From assembly GCA_964385465.1 (NCBI GenBank), contig CAYLPJ010000040.1:1-58108 (forward strand): a stretch of DNA of 58,108 bases. The letters are read 5' to 3'. This stretch comes from CAYLPJ01 sp964385465 (GTDB lineage Bacteria; Planctomycetota; Phycisphaerae; SM23-33). The notes beneath the pieces were generated by a model. It made no database searches. It saw nothing but the letters and a program-made list of their open reading frames with translations, and was not told the origin of the DNA. The position numbers and the translations under genes are program-made. Below, piece by piece: positions 9,059 through 17,899 of this stretch (positions within the stretch are counted from its first letter, which is position 1; each line of letters opens with the position of its first letter).

Positions 9059-10213
9059 TCAACCGGAGGCGGCGGGGGGCCACAACGCCGACCACAACCT
9101 CTGCGACCACACCCGGTTGTCACGGGTCTTCACGAAGGCCAGGGCCTTGCGAACCAGCGATTCCTGCGCGTCACGGTCCTCGATCAGATCGTCGATGGCA
9201 TCCGCCAGCGCCGTAACGTCCGGCTCACTCACCACCCGGGCGAAGCCTTCCTTCTCGGCCAGCCAGGACAGGTAGCAGTCCCCCGGGGCGTGGACGAGGA
9301 TCGGCCGACCGGCCTTGAAGTACTCCATGGCCTTCGTGGGGAAGTTATGGCGGATCATCATCGGATGGCCCGACTCGAACGCCTGCGGCAGATACAGGAT
9401 GCTCGCGGCCCTCTGGGCGTCGAGCAGTTCGTCCAACGAAAGGTACCGCGTCGCGATGCCGCGTGCCTGAAGGACCTCCGGCAGCGCGCCGGTGCAGAAA
9501 TCCAACTCCGGGCGGGTCCGACACCGCTGGACGGCGTCGGCGAGCCGGACAACCGCGTCCTGGTTCATCGCCGGGTAGATCCCCCCGGCGAAATGCACGA
9601 CCGGTCGGGCCCCCGGGTCCCGCTCGCGGAACGTCTCGTTCAGGCCCTTCACGTCGGTCGTGTGAGGGATCAGTTCCCACTCCATCCCGTGCTTCTCGCT
9701 GAGGTACTCGGCCGCGGACTCGGTGATGGCGAACCGCCGATCGGCATACTCGGCGATTGCGTGCTCGTGCTCCCTGGCCAGCCGGGCCTGGGCGGCAGGG
9801 GCATGTTCCTCCCAGACGATGTCGAAGTACAGCGTCATCGGCAGCGAGAGCTTCCTCGCGACCTGCCAGGCCGCGACGACGAACGTCCCCGACGGGTAGT
9901 GCGCGTAGATCCGGCGGATGTCGTGCTCCCGCACCACCCGCTCGACCCGCCGCCGGACGCGCGCGAGGTACGGCCCGGGCCAGCGCCGCTCGAAGCGAGT
10001 GCTCCACTTCGGCGACCCCGGCATCTTGACCACGTGACGTTCGACGCCGAGGTCGTCGCCATCCATGCGCATCTGCTCGCTGACGCCGTGCACGGCCACG
10101 AATCGCTGCGGCGGCAACGGGCTGAGCAACTGGTGCAGCAGGACCGCGCTGCCCGACTTCATCGGCGGGAAGCTGCGGGTGACGATCAGGATCTTTCCGT
10201 CGGCATCGCTCAT
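9059..10213 (-). CDS. GT4-like glycosyltransferase
   Basis: 384-residue GT-B-like protein. It starts KILIVTRSFPPMKSGSAVL, a typical N-terminal strand and loop of GT4 enzymes. In the second half are VVHFAGGIYPAMNQDAVVRL, SILYLPQAFE and FPTKAMEYFKAGRPILVHAPG, which correspond to the donor-binding loop, although the usual E-x7-E spacing is degenerate. It lies between the membrane ligase gene (82 nt away) and the epimerase gene (24 nt). It is probably one of at least four glycosyltransferases building the repeat unit; specificity is not readable. Confidence 0.82.
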   Translation of the reverse strand: MSDADGKILIVTRSFPPMKSGSAVLLHQLLSPLPPQRFVAVHGVSEQMRMDGDDLGVERHVVKMPGSPKWSTRFERRWPGPYLARVRRRVERVVREHDIRRIYAHYPSGTFVVAAWQVARKLSLPMTLYFDIVWEEHAPAAQARLAREHEHAIAEYADRRFAITESAAEYLSEKHGMEWELIPHTTDVKGLNETFRERDPGARPVVHFAGGIYPAMNQDAVVRLADAVQRCRTRPELDFCTGALPEVLQARGIATRYLSLDELLDAQRAASILYLPQAFESGHPMMIRHNFPTKAMEYFKAGRPILVHAPGDCYLSWLAEKEGFARVVSEPDVTALADAIDDLIEDRDAQESLVRKALAFVKTRDNRVWSQRLWSALWPPAASG

Positions 10214-10237
10214 CGGATCGCGCCTGGCGCCCGGCCT

Positions 10238-11248
10238 CTACGCGGGTTCCTCGAACGCCGCCTTCCAGGACGGGGGCATGTTCTTGAAGACCTCCACGCC
10301 GCTGAAGATGCCCGTCTTGCGATGGCCGACCTTCCGGGCCCAGTCGACGATCTTCTGGACGCCCTCCTCCAGCGGCACGTAATGCTGCTCGCCGAAGACC
10401 CGCTCGACCTTCGCGCTGGAGCTGAAGGCGTGGACGACCTCGTTGCGAGCCGGGAGGTGCTTGATCTCCGCCTCGACGCCCATGGCCCCGGCGACGATCT
10501 TCGCCAAGTCCAGCACGCTCCGCGGCTCCTCGGCGCCGATGTTGAACACCTCGTTGGCGGTCCCGGAAACGTCCGGCGACCGCGCGATGATCGGGGCTAC
10601 GTCGTCGATGTACGTGAACGCCCGCGTCTGGAGCCCGTCGCCGAAGACCGTCATCGGCTGGCCGGCGAGAATCTGGTTCATGAAGATGCCGATCACGTTG
10701 CGGTAACGGTCCCCGGTGTTCTGGTGTTCTCCGTAGACGTTGTGCGGGCGGAAGATCGTCCAGTCCAGCCCGAACATCTCGTGGGCGGCCCGCAAGTCCA
10801 GCTCCACGGCGTATTTGCTGATGCCGTAGGGGTCCTCCGGCATCGGCGTGGTCTCTTCGGTCATGGGCGTCTGCCCCGCGCCGTAGACCGCGATCGAGCT
10901 GGTGAACACGAACCGCTTCACCGTGCCCGCGTTCACCGAGGCGTTCAGCAGCACCATCGAGCCGACGAGGTTGTTCTCGTAGTTGAAGCAGCGGATGAAG
11001 TGGCTGAGCCCCTCGGCCGCGTAGGCCCCGAGATGGTAGACAACGTCGAAGCCGTGCTTCTCAAAGAGCTTGGCAACGAGATCGCGGTCGGTCACCGAGC
11101 CCTGAACGAACTCTGCGCCGTCGGGGACGTTGTCGGTGAACCCGCCGCTGAGGTCATCGAGGACGACGACATCATGGCCGAGATCGAGGCAATGCCTGGC
11201 GACGTGGGACCCGATAAATCCGGCGCCGCCGGTGACCAAGCTCTTCAT
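10238..11248 (-). CDS. NAD-dependent nucleotide-sugar epimerase/dehydratase
   Basis: 336-residue extended SDR protein. It begins MKSLVTGGAGFIGSHVARH, with the GxxGxxG dinucleotide motif, followed by acidic VVVLDDLSGG. The catalytic pair is in DPYGISKYAVE (Y-x3-K) with FTSSIAVYG upstream. Closest in style to UDP-glucose/UDP-GlcNAc 4-epimerases, so it probably supplies UDP-Gal or UDP-GalNAc-type donors. A ribosome-binding site (AAGGAAA) precedes ATG 11248. It is located within the glycan operon between the flippase fusion and a GT4. Confidence 0.9.
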   Translation of the reverse strand: MKSLVTGGAGFIGSHVARHCLDLGHDVVVLDDLSGGFTDNVPDGAEFVQGSVTDRDLVAKLFEKHGFDVVYHLGAYAAEGLSHFIRCFNYENNLVGSMVLLNASVNAGTVKRFVFTSSIAVYGAGQTPMTEETTPMPEDPYGISKYAVELDLRAAHEMFGLDWTIFRPHNVYGEHQNTGDRYRNVIGIFMNQILAGQPMTVFGDGLQTRAFTYIDDVAPIIARSPDVSGTANEVFNIGAEEPRSVLDLAKIVAGAMGVEAEIKHLPARNEVVHAFSSSAKVERVFGEQHYVPLEEGVQKIVDWARKVGHRKTGIFSGVEVFKNMPPSWKAAFEEPA

Positions 11249-11311
11249 GCTCGCGTTTCCTTTCCATGGGCCGGCAATACGCGGTTCCTACGCACGCCCG
11301 ACCGGCCGTGT

Positions 11312-14053
11312 TCAGCCGCCGGTGCCCCCGACGGACGGGGACTCGCCTGCGAACCCACGTACTTCATCGGCAATCTGCCGGGCCGCCTCCTGCCCAAAGG
11401 CGCAGCAGAACCGCTCGACGTACCGCTCCCGTGCGGCCTCGCACTCGGCGCGAAGGGGCGTCTCGGCCAGAAGCTCCCGGACGATCGCCGCCAGTTCCTC
11501 CGGGCCGGTCGCCCGCGGACAGCCCGCCTGCTCCATGAGTTCCGTCGCGTGGCCCTGGGGTGCGTCGATCACATCCAGGACGACCGTGAAGCGCCGCTTG
11601 ACCAGGGCATCGCTGCCGATGCCGCTGCTGTAGACGACCATCGCGTCCGTCGCCGCCATCGTCTCATCGAGTGTCGCGTCCCGGTTGTCCATGAATCGTA
11701 TGCCCGGGTGGCGGCGCGCGAGGTCGGCATAGAGCGGCAACGCCTCCGACGGATGCAGGCGCACCATGCCGGTCACCTCGTCGGCGAGACGGTCCACCCC
11801 CTGGCAGAATGCCTCGGCCAGCGCCAGGGATTGATCGGGGCGATAGGCGGCCGTGCCCAGTGTGACGACCGGCCGATCCTCGGGCAACTGCATCCGGCGC
11901 CTCGCCTCGACGGGGGGGATTACGGTCTCCCGCTGGATCCGCGGGCAGCCGCCGAGGACCAGCCGCTCGGGCGCTTCGCCGGCCTCCAGGAACCGCTGGC
12001 GGTCCGCCTCGCCCCAGCAGAAGACCCGGTCGGCAAGCAGCGGGGTGAAGCCCATCCCTCCCGGTCCCATCGTACCGTGGACCAGCGTGGCGGTGGGAAT
12101 CCCTCGCGATCGGGCCGCCAGCACCAGGCAGGACCAGCGCGTGTTGCGGTCGTGCTCGGTGACGACCGCCCGCGGGCCGACGCGGTCCACCAGCGCTTGC
12201 ATCGCCGCGACCCGCTGCGACTGGATCATGAGCATGTAGGCGGCGCGGTCCGGGAACCCGGCCGGGAGGCCGTGCGCGCGCCGCAGCGCCTTCAGCGTCC
12301 GCATCCACTGGCGGCGAACCGCCTTGTAGTCCCGCCGCCACGCCCGAACGTCGTAGCCGCCGGTCCGCTCCGGCGACAACCCGGCGGCATCGTCGGGAAG
12401 ACGGTCGATCGTGGCAGCGTGGCCGCAGAGAACGGCGCAGCGGCTCGGGCCGAGCCGCTCGGCCACGGGGAGGATCAGCTCGCGGTAGCGGAAGCTGTCG
12501 TCCATGCAGGTCAGCAGGTAGTCCTTCCGCGGCGGCTCGGCGTGGTCCTCGTCGGCGAACATCGGTCGGCGGAGGCGGACCGCCCGGCGCAAGCGGTCGG
12601 CTAGGCCGTGGAAGCGGGCGAACCGGCCCTTGCCCATGACGAGCTCGATCAGCAGGAAGTTGTTGAGCGTCCCGCCCATGGGCAGGCCGCGGAAAGGGGT
12701 CTCGTTGATCTTCCGCTCGACGTGGTCGAACGCCTCGCGGTCCAGGACCGTGCCGCGATCGCTGTCGCCGGGCCTGGCGACCAGAAACGCCACGACGTTG
12801 GCCAGGGCCAGGTGAGCGGCCACGCCGACGGCCATGGCCTGTGTGTACGGCGCCAGCGGGTCGGCCGTCAGCCAGCGCAGCAACGGCAGCACGGCCAGGA
12901 ATACCCCGGCGCCGAAGAGGATCGTCAGGCCGTAGGTGACCTGTTTCCGCAGCACGCTGTAGATGTAGACCGGGGGCATGAACGTCCGAAGGTAGAGGAT
13001 CACCAGGGCCCACCGGGCGGCGGGGATGCCTGCGGCGAAGCGGGGGAGTATCCATCGAACCAGAGGCCCCAGCAGCAGCCAACTGACGGCAGCCACGGGC
13101 ACGCCGACTGCTGCCAGCGCCAGCGTCGGCTTCCAGACCCATCTCAGGGCGGCGCGGGCGTCCCCCGTGCGGCCGTACATGTGCGACATCCTGGGATAGA
13201 CGACCTGGCAGACGGCCTGAATAACGGACATCCCGGCGGTACGCGTCAGGGTGGCGATGTAGAACACCGCGAGCATCTCCGTGCCCAGTTCGCGAACGAC
13301 CAGCAGCGGCGCCAGCCCCGACCAGGCCGCGCCCAGATACCCCACCGCGTAGAGTGGCGCCCCCACGCGGATAAGCCGCCAGAACGGCTCCCGCCGCAAG
13401 CTCGGGCGGACGGGGAAGGGGCGCCAGATCATCAGCAGGACGCACGGTACGGCCGCAGTCAGGACCAGGCGCAGGCATTGTCCGTCGAACCCGATCCACC
13501 AGACCAGCGCCAGCAGGACGAACCCGGTGACGGCGGCGATGAGGCGGACGATGCCGAGGCGGACGAATTCCGCACCGGTTCGGAAGGTCGCTTCCAGGTA
13601 TCTGCGGGGAAACAGCAGCAGCAGCAGGACGGCGTGAACGCCCCAAGCCTTGGCGAACCGCCAGTCGCCGGCAACCATCTCGTAGACGGCAATCCCTCCG
13701 GCGACGAGGGCGCCCACCATGCCGCAAAGCAGGACCCACGCGAACGCGGAGGCCGCCAGGTCCTTCGCCCGCTTGCGATCGCCTTTGCCCAGGAGGTACG
13801 GCAGCTCGCGGTTGATCCCCTGCACCACGCCGCCCTGGAGGAACGCCCCGTAGACCAGGATCAGTGCGACGGCGTTGATGGCACCGAGTTCCTGCTTGGC
13901 CAGCAGCTTCGCCAGCAGCACCCCCCCGACCAGTCGCAGGACCGTCGCCAGCATGTTCGAGCTGGCCAGCGCGCTGACCGAGCGGATGATCGACCCGCGA
14001 TGGAGTCCGGACGAGGCGTGCGGTGTCTGGTTGCCGGGGGAGACGGGGGACAT
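11312..14053 (-). CDS. fusion: MATE/Wzx-type polysaccharide flippase + GT-B (CDP-glycerol/KpsS-like) transferase
   Basis: About 913 residues. Residues about 20-455 hold about a dozen membrane segments typical of polysaccharide flippases (SSNMLATVLRLVGGVLLAKL; EMLAVFYIATLTRTAGMSV). After a basic linker, residues about 510-913 are soluble with a GT-B look: DYLLTCMDDSFRYRELILP, PTATLVHGTMGPGGMGF, FCWGEADRQRFLEAG, DRPVVTLGTAAYRPDQS, VVYSSGIGSDALV. These resemble the C-terminal domains of CDP-glycerol transferases and capsule/sialyl KpsS-type glycosyltransferases. Reading is uninterrupted, so lipid-linked glycan flipping and a cytoplasmic sugar transfer seem to be joined in one protein. ATG 14053 is preferred; a longer start at 14110 would overlap the acetyltransferase gene. 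Confidence 0.82.
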   Translation of the reverse strand: MSPVSPGNQTPHASSGLHRGSIIRSVSALASSNMLATVLRLVGGVLLAKLLAKQELGAINAVALILVYGAFLQGGVVQGINRELPYLLGKGDRKRAKDLAASAFAWVLLCGMVGALVAGGIAVYEMVAGDWRFAKAWGVHAVLLLLLFPRRYLEATFRTGAEFVRLGIVRLIAAVTGFVLLALVWWIGFDGQCLRLVLTAAVPCVLLMIWRPFPVRPSLRREPFWRLIRVGAPLYAVGYLGAAWSGLAPLLVVRELGTEMLAVFYIATLTRTAGMSVIQAVCQVVYPRMSHMYGRTGDARAALRWVWKPTLALAAVGVPVAAVSWLLLGPLVRWILPRFAAGIPAARWALVILYLRTFMPPVYIYSVLRKQVTYGLTILFGAGVFLAVLPLLRWLTADPLAPYTQAMAVGVAAHLALANVVAFLVARPGDSDRGTVLDREAFDHVERKINETPFRGLPMGGTLNNFLLIELVMGKGRFARFHGLADRLRRAVRLRRPMFADEDHAEPPRKDYLLTCMDDSFRYRELILPVAERLGPSRCAVLCGHAATIDRLPDDAAGLSPERTGGYDVRAWRRDYKAVRRQWMRTLKALRRAHGLPAGFPDRAAYMLMIQSQRVAAMQALVDRVGPRAVVTEHDRNTRWSCLVLAARSRGIPTATLVHGTMGPGGMGFTPLLADRVFCWGEADRQRFLEAGEAPERLVLGGCPRIQRETVIPPVEARRRMQLPEDRPVVTLGTAAYRPDQSLALAEAFCQGVDRLADEVTGMVRLHPSEALPLYADLARRHPGIRFMDNRDATLDETMAATDAMVVYSSGIGSDALVKRRFTVVLDVIDAPQGHATELMEQAGCPRATGPEELAAIVRELLAETPLRAECEAARERYVERFCCAFGQEAARQIADEVRGFAGESPSVGGTGG

Positions 14054-14099
14054 CGGGATTCTCACGTCGGCGGGAAGGGCGGCACCGGGGCGGTCCGGA

Positions 14100-14738
14100 T
14101 CATACCGCACCGCGATCCGCGGTGCCGTCCTGCCGAATCACCCGGCCGGGGCGCCCCACGACGGTCACGAACTCCGGGACGTCGCGCGTGAGGATGGTCC
14201 CGGCGCCGACCAGCGTCCAGCGTCCGATCCGCTTGTAGGGCAGCAGCACCGCGCCGATGCCCGCCATAGCCCCCTCTCCGATCTCCACGTACCCGCCGGC
14301 TGAGACGCCGGGCGCCACGTGGGCATACGAACCGACGCGACAGTGGTGGTCGACCGTCGCCCCGGTGTTGAGGATGGCGCCCCGCCCGATCCGGGCGTTG
14401 GGCCCGACCACCGCGCCGGCGCAGATGACCGCGCCCGGCTCGACCGCGGCCCGCGGCGAGACCGTCGCGCCGGGGTGTACCGCCGTGACCGGCTCCAGCC
14501 CGGCCGACACCAGCCGCTCGGAGATCCGTTTGCGGGCCAGGTTGTCGCCGATGGCCACCACAAAGGGGTGGTCCGCCGCCGAGGGCGGGCCGAGGACTTC
14601 CAGCCCGTCCACCTCGCGCCCGTGCAGGTCCTCCTTGGAGTCCAGGAAACCGATCGGGCGATGCCCGCCGCCGGCGCGCAGGATGTCCAGCACGACCGTG
14701 CCGTGCCCCCCCGCTCCGATGATCAGCACGTCCTGCAT
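14100..14738 (-). CDS. neuD: NeuD/PglD-type sugar O/N-acetyltransferase
   Basis: 212 residues. An N-terminal nucleotide-binding half starts MQDVLIIGAGGHGTVVLDIL. The C-terminal half is a hexapeptide left-handed beta-helix (NARIGRGAILNTGATVDHHC, IGEGAMAGIGAVLLP). A His pair with 9-residue spacing (H131 in VDHHCRVG and H140 in SYAHVAPG) matches the catalytic and acetyl-CoA-binding histidines of PglD. NeuD proteins accompany sialic or legionaminic acid synthesis, and here neuC and neuB lie just upstream, which supports the name. Whether it acetylates the nonulosonate itself or an amino-sugar precursor is open. Confidence 0.88.
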   Translation of the reverse strand: MQDVLIIGAGGHGTVVLDILRAGGGHRPIGFLDSKEDLHGREVDGLEVLGPPSAADHPFVVAIGDNLARKRISERLVSAGLEPVTAVHPGATVSPRAAVEPGAVICAGAVVGPNARIGRGAILNTGATVDHHCRVGSYAHVAPGVSAGGYVEIGEGAMAGIGAVLLPYKRIGRWTLVGAGTILTRDVPEFVTVVGRPGRVIRQDGTADRGAV

Positions 14739-14771
14739 CTACTGTGTCCGTTAGAAGAAGCTCTTCTGCTA

Positions 14772-15986
14772 CTATCGGCCAGCCGTCCCGGACAGTCCAC
14801 CCTGCCGGTCCGCCGTCCCGCCGGCGCCCGCCGACGAGAGGTCGTGGAACTTCTTGACGATCAGCCGCCGGTCCAGCGGGACCTCCTTCAGCCGGGCCAC
14901 GATCCTCTCGGCCGCGTCGCCGCGCCCGTAGGGGTTCACCATGCCCTTCAGGCCCGCGCGGAAGTCGGCTGTCAGGGCCCGCCGCAAGGCGTTGGCGATG
15001 GCCTCGGTGTCGCACGGCACGTCGATGACGTTCGGTCCGCGAACCCGCCCGGTCTGCCGCCGGCCGATGTTCACCACCGGCAGCCCGAACGAGCCGGCCT
15101 CGACGATCCCGCTGGACGAGTTGCCGACCATCGCCGCGGCGAGGCGCATGGCGCTGAGATACGCCCGGGTCGGGAGGTTCGCCACCTCGTGGGCCCGTTC
15201 GTGCGCGGCGACGAACCGCTCCAACAGCTCGATCAGCAGCCGTCCGCCGGTGTCGGCGTTCGGGCGGGTGAAGAGCACGCTTACATCGAGGCGTTCCAGC
15301 GCCTCGCAGACGCGCGCGAACTGCTCGGCCGTGCCCTCGTGCTCCAGCGTCACCGGGTGGTAGACGGCCAAAAGAAACGTCTCGGGCAGATCGCAGCCGC
15401 ATGTGGCGGAGAGTTCCGCCCGGTCCATCCACTCCATGTCCCGCAGATTGTCCAATCCGGGCGCGCCGCAGCACGTCACCCGCCACGGCTCCTCGCCCAT
15501 CTGGACTATCCGGCGGGCGTAGACGTCCGTGGAGGCGAAGTGCAAGTGGCTGAGCTTGGTGATGCAGTGCCGCAGCGACTCGTCGATCGCGCCTTCGGTG
15601 ACCTCCCCGCCGTGCAGGTGGGCGACGGGGATGCGGAACGGCAGCGCCGCCAGCGCGGCCGGGTGCATCTCGAACCGGTCCCCCAGCACGACGAGGATGT
15701 CCGGGCGGCTGCGCTCGTAGGCCTCGGCGAAGAGACCGACGGCGCGGCCCATGGACCGGGCGACCGCGAAGGGATCGTCCGCGCGTTCCAGCGTGTCCAG
15801 GCGGCCGGCGATGTCGAAGCCGTCCGCCTCGATTTGCCGGACGGTCAGCCCGAAGTCCTCGACCAGGTGCATGCCGGAAACGATCAGGCGCAGCCGCAGG
15901 TCCGGATCGGTCTCGATGCGGCGGAGGACCGGCCGGTAGATCCCGTAATCCGCCCGGGAGGTGGTGACCACGGCAAGCGTCCTCAT
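14772..15986 (-). CDS. neuC: UDP-GlcNAc 2-epimerase (hydrolysing), NeuC/LegG type
   Basis: 404 residues. Start MRTLAVVTTSRADYGIYRP, with the RADYG motif of NeuC enzymes. Then VVLGDRFEMHPAALAA, AHLHGGEVTEGAIDESLRH and VGNSSSGIVEAGSFGLPVVN, all signature segments of hydrolysing epimerases that release ManNAc (or a diacetylated analogue) from the UDP-sugar. It supplies the substrate for the NeuB synthase encoded immediately upstream. The two genes overlap by ATGA (15983-15986), indicating coupled translation. The C-terminus is extended by about 25 Gly/Ala-rich residues relative to the core. NeuC versus LegG specificity cannot be told by eye. Confidence 0.9.
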   Translation of the reverse strand: MRTLAVVTTSRADYGIYRPVLRRIETDPDLRLRLIVSGMHLVEDFGLTVRQIEADGFDIAGRLDTLERADDPFAVARSMGRAVGLFAEAYERSRPDILVVLGDRFEMHPAALAALPFRIPVAHLHGGEVTEGAIDESLRHCITKLSHLHFASTDVYARRIVQMGEEPWRVTCCGAPGLDNLRDMEWMDRAELSATCGCDLPETFLLAVYHPVTLEHEGTAEQFARVCEALERLDVSVLFTRPNADTGGRLLIELLERFVAAHERAHEVANLPTRAYLSAMRLAAAMVGNSSSGIVEAGSFGLPVVNIGRRQTGRVRGPNVIDVPCDTEAIANALRRALTADFRAGLKGMVNPYGRGDAAERIVARLKEVPLDRRLIVKKFHDLSSAGAGGTADRQGGLSGTAGR

Positions 15987-17053
15987 GCAAGCGTCTCCTC
16001 CCGAAGGAGCTGCCCGGCGCGGACGGCGCCCGCGAGCCGGCGCCCCACGACCTCGCCAAGCCGATTCGGCGCCAGACCCGTCCCGGGCCGACGGACAGCG
16101 AGGTCGCCCGCGGACAGGACATGCCCGGCCGGGAGGTCCCGGGCGAACACCAGCGACCGCCGCGCGACCGCGGCGGTGTTGGCCTCGGTGGTCGCCGGCG
16201 CCTTGGTGCCGTCCCCCAGGGCGCTCTCCACGCGGCGGATGCGCCGCACCATGGCGGCCAGGGCGTCGGGTTCGATGCTCGCGCGGTGGTCGGGGCCCTC
16301 GAGCGTGCGGTCCAGGGTGAAGTGCTTCTCGAGGATGCACGCGCCCATCGCCACGGCCGCCAGGGCGACCTCGTCGCCCTCGGTGTGGTCGGAGAAGCCT
16401 ACGGGCACATCGAATGCCTCGGCCAGCGTGGCCATGGCGCGAAGGTTGGCGTCGGCCGGGTCGGCCGGGTAGTTGCTCACGCAATGCAGCAGGGCCAGTT
16501 GCTCGCAGCCGGCGGCGCGGACGGCCTCGACGGCGGCGGCTACCTCGTCGATGGTCGCCATGCCGGTGGAGAGGATGATCGGTCGGCCCTTCCCGGCGAC
16601 GTGCGTCAGCAGCGGCAGGTTGGTCAGCTCGCCGGAGCCGATCTTGTAGGCCGGCACGTCGAGGCGGTCGAGCAGGTCCGCACTGGGCTGCTCGAACGGG
16701 GTGGACAGGAAGCAGATGCCCCGTTCGGCGCAGCGAGCGATCAGCCGGCGGTGGTCGGCCTCGGGAAGCTCCAGCCGGCGGAGCATGTCCAGTTGGCTTT
16801 CGTCGCCGCCGGTCGTCCGCTTCTGGTACTCGGCCTTGGGCGCGTCGGGCGAGACCAGCAGCTCGGCGCGAAACGTCTGGAATTTCACCGCGTCGGCGCC
16901 GGCCCCGGCGGCGGTATCCACGAGACGCAGGGCCGTCTCGGGGTCGCCGTTGTGATTCACCCCCGCCTCGGCAATGACGAAGCACGGCCGCGCCGGGCCG
17001 ACGCGGCGATCCCCGATGGCCAGTTCGACCGGGTTGGGAAGCGACTCAGGCAT
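15983..17053 (-). CDS. neuB: N-acetylneuraminate/legionaminate synthase (NeuB family)
   Basis: 356 residues. The TIM-barrel core has CFVIAEAGVNHNGDPETAL, ADAVKFQTFRAELLV, FLSTPFEQPSADLLDRL, YKIGSGELTNLPLL and GFSDHTEGDEVALAAVAMGA, all canonical for PEP-condensing nonulosonate synthases. The last 65 or so residues form the SAF (antifreeze-like) domain (RRSLVFARDLPAGHVLSAGDL). It condenses ManNAc or a 2,4-diacetamido analogue with phosphoenolpyruvate. ATG 17053 is the likely start; an upstream GTG (17071) would overlap the SDR stop. It is followed by neuC with a 4-nt overlap. Confidence 0.92.
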   Translation of the reverse strand: MPESLPNPVELAIGDRRVGPARPCFVIAEAGVNHNGDPETALRLVDTAAGAGADAVKFQTFRAELLVSPDAPKAEYQKRTTGGDESQLDMLRRLELPEADHRRLIARCAERGICFLSTPFEQPSADLLDRLDVPAYKIGSGELTNLPLLTHVAGKGRPIILSTGMATIDEVAAAVEAVRAAGCEQLALLHCVSNYPADPADANLRAMATLAEAFDVPVGFSDHTEGDEVALAAVAMGACILEKHFTLDRTLEGPDHRASIEPDALAAMVRRIRRVESALGDGTKAPATTEANTAAVARRSLVFARDLPAGHVLSAGDLAVRRPGTGLAPNRLGEVVGRRLAGAVRAGQLLREETLA

Positions 17054-17064
17054 GATCTCGGTCC

Positions 17065-17892
17065 CTACCACGCCGTCCAGCCGCCGTCAACGAGGAGGTT
17101 GTGGCCGGTGACGTAGCCTGCGGCGGGCGAGGCGAGGTAAGCGACGGCGGAGGCGATCTCCTCGGCGTCGGCCTTGCGGCCCAGGGGCGTCTTGGCGGCG
17201 TACTTGGCCACGAACTCGGCGTTCTCGCCCTCGTGGGCCACCCCCCCTGCCGAGACGCAGTTCACGCGGATGTTCGATGAGCCCCAGTAGGCCGCCAGGT
17301 ACCGCGAGAGGCTGATCAGCCCGCCCTTGGCGACGTTGTACGCCGCGTGGGAGTACACCTGCTTCTGCCCCCCGGCCACGTCGCCGTACAGCTCGGCGAG
17401 GTTCGACCCCTCGTAGATCCGCTGGTCGTTGCCCACCACGCCGTAGATGCTGCTCATCAGCACGATGCTGCCGCCGGTTCCCTGCCGCTCCATCGCCGCC
17501 CCGGCGGCCTGGGTCAGCAGGAAGACGCCGTCCAGCTCGACGCCGAGGACCTTCTGCCAGCCGGCCAGCGAGGCCTTCGTGTACGGCACGTAGAAGTCCT
17601 TGGGCTTGGCGGTGATCGAGCAGACCAGCACGTCCAGTCGCCCGGCCTCGTCGACCACGCCGTCGACAAGCGTCCGGACGCTCTCGGGGTCGGTCACGTC
17701 CACGTCCCGCTGGCGGATATCTTGGCGGGCTTCGGCGCCGCCCTCCTTGCGTTTGGCGGCCGAGAGCGCCGGCAGGTCCGCCGAGTACACCAGGGCCCCG
17801 GCCTCGGCGAGTGCGTTGCCGATGCGGACTCCGAGGTAGCCCCGCCCCCCGGCGACGAGGGCGACGTTGTCCTGTAGCGAGAATCGGTTCAT
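17065..17892 (-). CDS. short-chain dehydrogenase/reductase (PtmA-like)
   Basis: 275-residue classical SDR. The N-terminal dinucleotide site is VALVAGGRGYLGVRIG, and D-V-D-V-T follows for adenine binding. The active site is Ser in VLMSSIYGVVG and Tyr185/Lys189 in AAYNVAKGG. It ends LASPAAGYVTGHNLLVDGG, the usual C-terminal signature. Length and position next to neuB and a cytidylyltransferase-oxidoreductase resemble the PtmA-type dehydrogenases of flagellin-glycan (legionaminate) loci; that link is inference. The reaction is probably oxidation or reduction of a sugar intermediate. Confidence 0.88.
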   Translation of the reverse strand: MNRFSLQDNVALVAGGRGYLGVRIGNALAEAGALVYSADLPALSAAKRKEGGAEARQDIRQRDVDVTDPESVRTLVDGVVDEAGRLDVLVCSITAKPKDFYVPYTKASLAGWQKVLGVELDGVFLLTQAAGAAMERQGTGGSIVLMSSIYGVVGNDQRIYEGSNLAELYGDVAGGQKQVYSHAAYNVAKGGLISLSRYLAAYWGSSNIRVNCVSAGGVAHEGENAEFVAKYAAKTPLGRKADAEEIASAVAYLASPAAGYVTGHNLLVDGGWTAW

Positions 17893-17899
17893 GGTTCAC

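Noticed and set aside
8975..12604. 1,209-codon plus-strand open frame
   Set aside because: Antisense shadow crossing several real minus-strand genes; composition is His/Arg/Pro-rich with no motifs.
14772..16985. 737-codon reading that joins NeuB-antiframe sequence to NeuC
   Set aside because: Only the NeuC part (from ATG 15986) is real; the upstream part is an out-of-frame reading of neuB.
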